From Streptomyces sclerotialus (lineage in GTDB: Bacteria > Actinomycetota > Actinomycetes > Streptomycetales > Streptomycetaceae): a stretch of 64,000 nucleotides of DNA. The notes under the pieces were generated by a model that saw nothing but the letters and a program-made list of their open reading frames with translations, was not told where the DNA came from and searched no databases. The position numbers and the translations under genes are program-made. Positions 59,242-64,000 of this stretch are shown here, in pieces. Position 1 is the stretch's first letter. Every line of letters starts with the position of its first letter. The DNA is taken from assembly GCA_000719105.1 (NCBI GenBank), contig JODX01000009.1, forward strand, positions 1-64,000, written 5' to 3'.

Positions 59242-61374
59242 GTGTCCACCCGACCCGATGAGCTCACCCACCGCGACACCGGAACCGACCGCGACACCGG
59301 AACCGACCGCGGCCCCGACGCGGACCCGGACAACCCCCTCACCCGCGAGCGCACCCATCTCGCCGCCTCCCGGGCCGCGCTGCGCGCCATGCGCGAGGAG
59401 GCCGAGTCGCTCGACACCAGCAACGTCAGCGCGAACTGGGTGAGCGCCGAGGCACTGCGGTACGACATCGACCAGCGCATCAAGGCCCTGGCCGACCTGA
59501 GCGACACCCCCCTCTTCTTCGGCCGTCTCGACTATCTGCACGCCCCGGGCACCGGCGGAACGGACGGGACGGAGGGAACGGACGAGCCCGAGGAGGCGCA
59601 CCGCTTCTACATCGGCCGCCGTCACGTGCACGACGCCGGCGGCGACCCCATGGTCGTCGACTGGCGCGCCCCCGTGTCGCAGCCGTTCTACCGGGCCTCC
59701 CGGCGGGACCCGATGGACGTCGCGCTGCGCCGCCGCTTCGGCTACACCGGTGGCGACCTCACCGCGTACGAGGACGAGCACCTCACCGACCCCACCGAGG
59801 CCGACACCGCGAGCAAGCTGCTCCAGCAGGAGATCGAGCGCCCGCGCGTGGGTCCCATGCGCGACATCGTGGCGACGATCCAGCCCGAGCAGGACGAGAT
59901 CGTCCGGTCCGGTCTGTCCGGCACGGTCTGTGTGCAGGGCGGTCCCGGCACCGGGAAGACCGCCGTGGGCCTGCACCGTGTCGCGTACCTCCTGTACGCC
60001 TATCGGGAGCGCCTCGCCCGCACCGGCACCCTCGTCATCGGGCCGAACCGTTCCTTCCTGCACTACATCGAGCAGGTGCTGCCCGCCCTCGGTGAGCTGG
60101 ACGTGAAGCAGGCGACCGTCGAGGACCTGGTGGCGCACGTGGAGGTGCGGGGCACCGACGAGGCGGCGGCGGCCGTCGTGAAGGGCGACGCGCGGATGGC
60201 CGAGGTGCTGCGGCGGGCCGTCCACGCGCACGTCACCCCGCCCACCGAGCAGGTCGTCGTGGTGCGCGGCTCCCGCAGGTGGCGCGTACCGGTGCACGAA
60301 CTGGAGGAGATCGTCCGGGAGTTGCAGGCCCGCGGCATCCGGTACGGGGCGGCCCGTGAGGCGCTGCCGCAGCGGATCGCGCACGCGGTGCTGGTGCAGA
60401 TGGAGCGCGCGGGCGAGGCGCCGGACGACCGGGTGCAGGACGCGGTGGCGCGCAACACCGCGGTGAAGGCGGCCGTGAAGGCGATCTGGCCGCCGGTCGA
60501 CCCGGCGAAGCTGGTCCTGCGCCTGCTCTCCGACGCGGACTTCCTCGCCGCGCACGCGGACGGGGTGCTGAGCGAGGACGAGCAGAAGACGATCCTGTGG
60601 GCGAAGCCCGTGCGGAGCGTACGGTCGGCCAAGTGGTCCACCGCGGACGCCGTACTGATCGACGAGGCGAACGACCTGGTCCAGCGCACCCCCTCACTCG
60701 GCCATGTGGTGCTCGACGAGGCGCAGGACCTCTCCCCCATGCAGTACCGGGCGGTCGGCCGCCGCTGCACCACGGGCTCCGCGACCGTGCTCGGCGACCT
60801 GGCGCAGGGCACCACTCCGTGGGCGACGCGGAGCTGGGAGGAGGCGCTGGCGCACCTCGGCAAGGACGACGCGGTGATCGAGGAGCTGACGGCGGGCTTC
60901 CGTGTCCCGACGGACGTCATCACCTACGCCTCGCGGCTGCTGCCGCACATCGCGCCCGGCCTGACCCCGGTGGCGTCGGTGCGGGAGAACCCGGGTTTCT
61001 TCGACCTCCGCGCGATCACCGACGACGCCGAAGTGGTCCGCGCCTGCGAGGAGCTGCTGGAGCGGGAGGGCTCGGTGGGTCTCATCGCGGCCGACGCCCG
61101 GATCCCCGCGCTGGCCGCGGCGCTCGACGCGGCCGGGCTCGGGCACCTCGGCCCCGGTGAGGAGACCACGCGCGAGACCCGCCTGACCCTCGTACCGGCG
61201 TCGCTGGCCAAGGGTCTGGAGTACGACTACGTGGTCCTCGACGAGCCGGGGGCCGTCGTCGACGGCGAGCCGGACGAGCGCACCGGGCTGCGCCGCCTGT
61301 ACGTGGCGCTGACCCGTGCGGTGTCGGGCCTGATCGTCACGCACGCGGCGGCGCTGCCGGCGCAACTGGGCTGA
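59242..61374 (+). CDS. HelD-like RNA polymerase-associated ATPase
   Basis: A 710-residue UvrD-like ATPase of the actinobacterial HelD class: N-terminal coiled arm (SRAALRAMREEAESLDTSNV), domain with DTPLFFGRLDY and VVDWRAPVSQPFYRASRRDP, Walker A VQGGPGTGKTAVGLHR (G234-T240), Walker B VVLDEAQDLSPMQYR, and C-terminal SLAKGLEYDYVVLDEP, RRLYVALTRA. HelD proteins remove stalled RNA polymerase from DNA and recycle it; some give rifampicin tolerance. GTG 59242 has GGAGG at eight bases. The N-terminal tail repeats DTGTDR from a DNA duplication. Confidence 0.9.
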   Translation: MSTRPDELTHRDTGTDRDTGTDRGPDADPDNPLTRERTHLAASRAALRAMREEAESLDTSNVSANWVSAEALRYDIDQRIKALADLSDTPLFFGRLDYLHAPGTGGTDGTEGTDEPEEAHRFYIGRRHVHDAGGDPMVVDWRAPVSQPFYRASRRDPMDVALRRRFGYTGGDLTAYEDEHLTDPTEADTASKLLQQEIERPRVGPMRDIVATIQPEQDEIVRSGLSGTVCVQGGPGTGKTAVGLHRVAYLLYAYRERLARTGTLVIGPNRSFLHYIEQVLPALGELDVKQATVEDLVAHVEVRGTDEAAAAVVKGDARMAEVLRRAVHAHVTPPTEQVVVVRGSRRWRVPVHELEEIVRELQARGIRYGAAREALPQRIAHAVLVQMERAGEAPDDRVQDAVARNTAVKAAVKAIWPPVDPAKLVLRLLSDADFLAAHADGVLSEDEQKTILWAKPVRSVRSAKWSTADAVLIDEANDLVQRTPSLGHVVLDEAQDLSPMQYRAVGRRCTTGSATVLGDLAQGTTPWATRSWEEALAHLGKDDAVIEELTAGFRVPTDVITYASRLLPHIAPGLTPVASVRENPGFFDLRAITDDAEVVRACEELLEREGSVGLIAADARIPALAAALDAAGLGHLGPGEETTRETRLTLVPASLAKGLEYDYVVLDEPGAVVDGEPDERTGLRRLYVALTRAVSGLIVTHAAALPAQLG

Positions 61375-61390
61375 GCGTCCGGGCCCCCGA

Positions 61391-61555
61391 GCGCAGCCGG
61401 CGCCATCCGGCGCAACACGACGAGGCCCCTCAGGAACGCTGCGCAGCCGGCGCCATCCGGCGCAACACGACGAGGCCCCTCAGGAGCACTGCGCAGCCGG
61501 CGCCATCCGGCGCGGCACGGCAGGGCCCCTCAGGGGCGCGGGGAACTGCGCGACC
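61391..61555. repeat. Three 50-bp direct repeats ending in a streptomycete extragenic repeat
   Basis: GCGCAGCCGGCGCCATCCGG begins units at 61391, 61441 and 61491; the first two are identical for 45 bases and the third diverges after about 22. The third runs into GGCGCGGGGAACTGCGCGAC and CAGCCACAACGAACCCGCAG (61533-61574), a motif I recall as very common between genes in Streptomyces. Lies between the convergent HelD-like and cutC genes. Confidence 0.8.
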
Positions 61556-61603
61556 AGCCACAACGAACCCGCAGACAACGCACCGGAACAGCCAGCGGAG
61601 CGC

Positions 61604-62302
61604 CTACGCGTCGAGCGCGGCGCGCCACCGGCGTACCGCGTCCGCCGAGACCGGCCCGTCCCACCCGCCCGGCCGGACCGCACTGCCCACGTGGAAGGCG
61701 TCCACACCGGCGGCCCGCAGCCGGGGCACGTGGTCGAGCCGCAGTCCGCCGCCGACGAGGAGGCACTGGGTGTAGCCCGGCTCACCGCGGCGGGCGGCCT
61801 CGGCAACGAGGACGTCCTGCCCGTCGTCGACGCCCCGCGCCGAGCCCGCGGTGAGGTAGGTGTCCAGGCCGGGCAGGTCGGCGAGCTGCTTGCGCAGGGA
61901 GTCGCGGTCGGCGGCGCGGTCGATGGCGCGGTGGAACGTCCATGGGCAGCCGTCCAGCTCCGCGACCACCCGCTCGACCGCCGTCAGGTCCGGTCCGCCG
62001 CCCTCCTCCAGGAACCCGAACACGAACTCCTCGGCCCCGGCGGCCCGCAGCTCCCGGACGGCCCGTACGAGCGCGTCGATGTCCTCGGCGCTCCCGGCCG
62101 CGAAACCGTCGCCCGGCCTCAGCATCACCCGGGCCGGGATGTCCACGGCGTCCCGGATCGCGGCGACCGTGTCCACCGGCGGGGTCAGCCCGTCCGCGGC
62201 CATGTCCGTGACCACCTCGAGCCGGTCGGCGCCCCCGGCCCGTGCCGCGACCGCGTCCTCGGCGTCGAGGGCGATCACCTCCAGGACTGCACGCGTACGC
62301 AT
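61604..62302 (-). CDS. cutC: CutC family protein
   Basis: A 232-residue TIM-barrel protein of the CutC family: LEVIALDAEDAVAARAGGAD with the early EV...D pattern, LRPGDGFAAGS, FGFLEEGGGPDLTAVERVV, GCPWTFHRAIDRAADRDSLR, LTAGSARGVDDGQDVLV. Annotated historically as copper homeostasis; its real activity is not established, and nearby DasR-like control would fit amino-sugar metabolism instead. ATG 62302 is the only good start. Upstream carries a dre-like site. Confidence 0.9.
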   Translation of the reverse strand: MRTRAVLEVIALDAEDAVAARAGGADRLEVVTDMAADGLTPPVDTVAAIRDAVDIPARVMLRPGDGFAAGSAEDIDALVRAVRELRAAGAEEFVFGFLEEGGGPDLTAVERVVAELDGCPWTFHRAIDRAADRDSLRKQLADLPGLDTYLTAGSARGVDDGQDVLVAEAARRGEPGYTQCLLVGGGLRLDHVPRLRAAGVDAFHVGSAVRPGGWDGPVSADAVRRWRAALDA

Positions 62303-62323
62303 AAGACCCCTTCCGGTCGTCTT

Positions 62324-62339
62324 ACAGGTCTAGTCCAAT
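62324..62339. promoter_or_regulatory. DasR-like (dre) operator upstream of cutC
   Basis: ACAGGTCTAGTCCAAT matches the DasR consensus ACTGGTCTAGACCACT at 13 of 16 positions, with the GGTCTAG-CC core kept. It lies 22 bases upstream of the cutC ATG on the minus strand. DasR controls N-acetylglucosamine use and development. The match is by eye. Confidence 0.5.
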
Positions 62340-62383
62340 CGTCCAGTCGAAAGGGTACGCCCAGTACGCCGCCGCGCACCGCC

Positions 62384-63064
62384 TCAGCCGAAGACGTTCA
62401 GCTCCCGTTCCGTCGCCCCGGCCAGTTCGTAGCGTTTCCCGGTCACCGGGCGGCCCGCGTACAGCCGGATCAGGGTCGGTGCGTCACCGATGTAGCGGGC
62501 GGGCGGGGCGTCGCCGGCCGGCGGGCCGAGGAGCAGGGGCTCGTCCATGTCGTCGAGGTCGGCCTGGAGGCAGACGGAGGACCGCTCACGGGCGCGCCGG
62601 CCCAGGAGGGCGAGGGCGTACGGGAGGCACTCACCGTCGTACGCGCCCGGTGCGCCGAACGCGTCGCGCACGTCACCGGCGTGGATCCACTCGCCGAGGG
62701 CCAGGGCGTCGAGGGCACCACCGGCCTTCGCGATGACGGGGCCCGCCTCCGTCATGCCCCGTTCCACCTCGTCGATGACCCGGGCGAGCGGCCAGCCGGC
62801 GCGCTCGGCGATGTCCCGGTCGTTGGACTCGGGGCTGAACACACCCTCCCCGAACCGGTTCTCCACCACCCGCGTCAGCGCGGCCCCGCAGTGCGCCAGC
62901 ACATGCCGCACGGTCCATCCGGGGAGGGCGGTCGGCCGCGCGAAGTCCTCCTCGGGCCGGGCGCGCAGCAGCGGGATCAGGGTGTCCCGCTCGGTGCGGA
63001 GCAGCAGGCCCGGGAGCTCGGGGTCCCGTGGTGCCATGTCGTGCAGGTCTGCGGGAGTAGTCAT
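62384..63064 (-). CDS. Maleylpyruvate isomerase-family (mycothiol-dependent) protein
   Basis: A 226-residue DinB-like four-helix protein of the mycothiol-dependent maleylpyruvate isomerase family: LRARPEEDFARPTALPGWTV, RHVLAHCGAALTRVVENRFG with the family His, and LALGEWIHAGDVRDAFGAPG with the second metal-binding His pair, then a C-terminal sterol-carrier-like strand region. Members conjugate or isomerise with mycothiol or bacillithiol; this one's substrate is unknown. ATG 63064. Divergent from the HD gene. Confidence 0.85.
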   Translation of the reverse strand: MTTPADLHDMAPRDPELPGLLLRTERDTLIPLLRARPEEDFARPTALPGWTVRHVLAHCGAALTRVVENRFGEGVFSPESNDRDIAERAGWPLARVIDEVERGMTEAGPVIAKAGGALDALALGEWIHAGDVRDAFGAPGAYDGECLPYALALLGRRARERSSVCLQADLDDMDEPLLLGPPAGDAPPARYIGDAPTLIRLYAGRPVTGKRYELAGATERELNVFG

Positions 63065-63167
63065 GCGTCCACGCTATGCGGGGCCGCCGCCGGGGGGACA
63101 GGCTCCGGCACCGCGTGCCGCACGGTCTCCGCGTCACGTGCCCGGCACGTGCCGACTTCCCTCACAC

Positions 63168-63173
63168 CACAAT
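63168..63173 (+). promoter_or_regulatory. -10-like box of the HD-domain gene
   Basis: CACAAT ends six bases before the ATG at 63180 and no ribosome binding site is present, suggesting a leaderless transcript. Confidence 0.45.
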
Positions 63174-63179
63174 GACCCC

Positions 63180-63854
63180 ATGCCCACGCCCACACCCTCG
63201 CCCGTGCCCGCACCGGATGCCGACGCCCTCCGCGCCCGCTGGCTGCGCACCCTGCTCGCGGCCCGCGAGGGCGCCTGCTTCCCCGACCCGTTCCCCTACG
63301 CCGACAACCTGATCAAGCGCTGGTCGGAGCCGCAGCGCCGGTACCACACGGTGGAACACCTGACCGCGGTGCTGGACCGCATCGACGTCCTGGCCGAGTA
63401 CGCGGACGACCCGGACGCCGTGCGGCTGGCCGCCTGGTTCCACGACGCGGTGTATCTGCCGGAGCGGTCGACGAACGAGGAGCGGTCGGCCCGGCTCGCC
63501 GAACGCGCCCTGCCCGAGGCCGGCGTCCCGCAGGCCACGACCGACGAGGTCGCCCGGCTGGTCCGGCTCACCGTGACGCACGACCCGGCCCCGGACGACG
63601 GCAACGGCGCCGTCCTCTGCGACGCCGACCTCGCGATCCTGGCGGCGGACACGGAGGCGTACGACCGTTACGCGCGCGCCGTCCGGGAGGAGTACGCGTT
63701 CGTGCCCGACGACGCCTTCCGCGCGGGCCGTTCGGACGTACTGCGCCAACTCCTGACTCTCCCCCGCTTGTTCCGGACGCCGTACGGGGAACGGACGTGG
63801 GAGGTGCCGGCCCGCCGCAACCTGGAGGCGGAGCTCGCACGGCTCACCGGGTGA
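63180..63854 (+). CDS. HD-domain phosphohydrolase-like protein
   Basis: A 224-residue HD protein: YADNLIKRWSEPQRRYHTVE, EHLTAVLDRIDVLAEYADDP, with the HD dyad in LAAWFHDAVYLPERSTNEER and CDADLAILAADTEAYDRYAR. It belongs to the group of predicted metal-dependent phosphohydrolases (YfbR/COG4339-like) with nucleotide substrates likely. The N-terminal tail is Pro/Thr-rich from a short repeat. It stands alone. Confidence 0.85.
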   Translation: MPTPTPSPVPAPDADALRARWLRTLLAAREGACFPDPFPYADNLIKRWSEPQRRYHTVEHLTAVLDRIDVLAEYADDPDAVRLAAWFHDAVYLPERSTNEERSARLAERALPEAGVPQATTDEVARLVRLTVTHDPAPDDGNGAVLCDADLAILAADTEAYDRYARAVREEYAFVPDDAFRAGRSDVLRQLLTLPRLFRTPYGERTWEVPARRNLEAELARLTG

Positions 63855-63932
63855 CGCACACCCCTGGCCGAAAACTCGCGGATCACCGGCCACGGGGGAA
63901 TCACCGTCCGGCTCCCCCGGTTATCCGTGTAC

Positions 63933-64000
63933 ATGCCCACTCCCACCGGCACCACCCGCACGCGCACTCGCGTACCCCTGGCCGTGCACGTCCTCGGCCT
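63933..64000 (+). CDS. 5' end of a probable MFS transporter (partial)
   Basis: ATG 63933 opens a frame to the window edge: MPTPTGTTRTRTRVPLAVHV then LGL. A short Thr/Arg-rich tail followed by RVPLAVHVLGL is the usual beginning of CmrA/Cmx-type MFS drug exporters (RVPLAVY-LAL), but only 22 residues are visible. No ribosome binding site. Confidence 0.45.
   Translation, partial: MPTPTGTTRTRTRVPLAVHVLG

Overview
The window is about 73% G+C, uses codons ending in G or C almost throughout, has many GTG and TTG starts, and carries families typical of Streptomyces: a conservon with CYP157-like and CYP154-like P450s, futalosine-pathway menaquinone genes, PknB-type kinase, DUF3027, DUF2530 and DUF2771 proteins, and a HelD-like RNA polymerase-associated helicase. 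I read it as a chromosomal stretch of a Streptomyces species. I saw no tRNA, rRNA, CRISPR array, prophage or complete insertion sequence. Gene order from serC through mqnB/mqnD and the cold-shock gene recalls the SCO43xx core region of S. coelicolor. The first 6.9 kb recalls a block that I remember from SCO6160-6166. Both comparisons are from memory.

Layout. 1-6863: partial gene; short MreB-like actin; two TraR/DksA zinc-finger proteins (minus strand); then, divergently, a NarL-type histidine kinase and response regulator, a secreted protein and a second, fused SecDF. 6941-11120: EamA exporter; short GntR regulator with a phased repeat operator and two small proteins; membrane Ser/Thr kinase; TetR regulator with twin palindromes. 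11245-14645: two PH-domain membrane proteins; imine-reductase-like enzyme with an HxlR regulator. 14665-17616: FAD/Fe-S hydroxy-acid dehydrogenase. 17882-23656: six-gene conservon (CvnA-D, CYP157-like, CYP154-like) in which every gene overlaps the next, closed by a terminator. 23750-27652: serC; a drug-type ABC exporter and its divergent TetR regulator with a palindromic operator. 27653-36441: beta-propeller-like exported protein, SGNH hydrolase, Uma2 protein, aldo/keto reductase, 2'-5' RNA ligase-type phosphodiesterase with a 29-residue membrane microprotein behind it, marR-MFS pair, ribbon-helix-helix protein, purine permease, DUF2530 protein.

36568-49622: CtpE-like P-type ATPase, secreted protein, sacsin/HSP90-like ATPase, a 26-bp tandem repeat field, DUF3027 protein, an MFS transporter carrying the only TTA (bldA-dependent) codon I found, DUF2771 lipoprotein, mqnB, mqnD, cold-shock protein. 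49817-58843: small membrane protein, HAD phosphatase, membrane protein, helicase-associated protein, small exported peptide, an unusual fusion of a YqhA/UPF0114 membrane domain with an IstB-type AAA+ ATPase, XPB-family helicase, small conserved protein. 59242-64000: HelD-like helicase, triplicate 50-bp repeat, CutC with a DasR-like site upstream, mycothiol-dependent isomerase-family protein, HD-domain protein and the start of a probable MFS gene.

The most unusual item is the YqhA-IstB fusion (55241-56704): a transposon-type ATPase joined by a long low-complexity linker to a membrane protein, with no transposase beside it. Other recurring features are convincing dyad operators next to their regulators, at least eight genes whose start lies 6-7 bases after a -10-like hexamer (probable leaderless mRNAs), and many short in-frame tandem repeats near gene starts.
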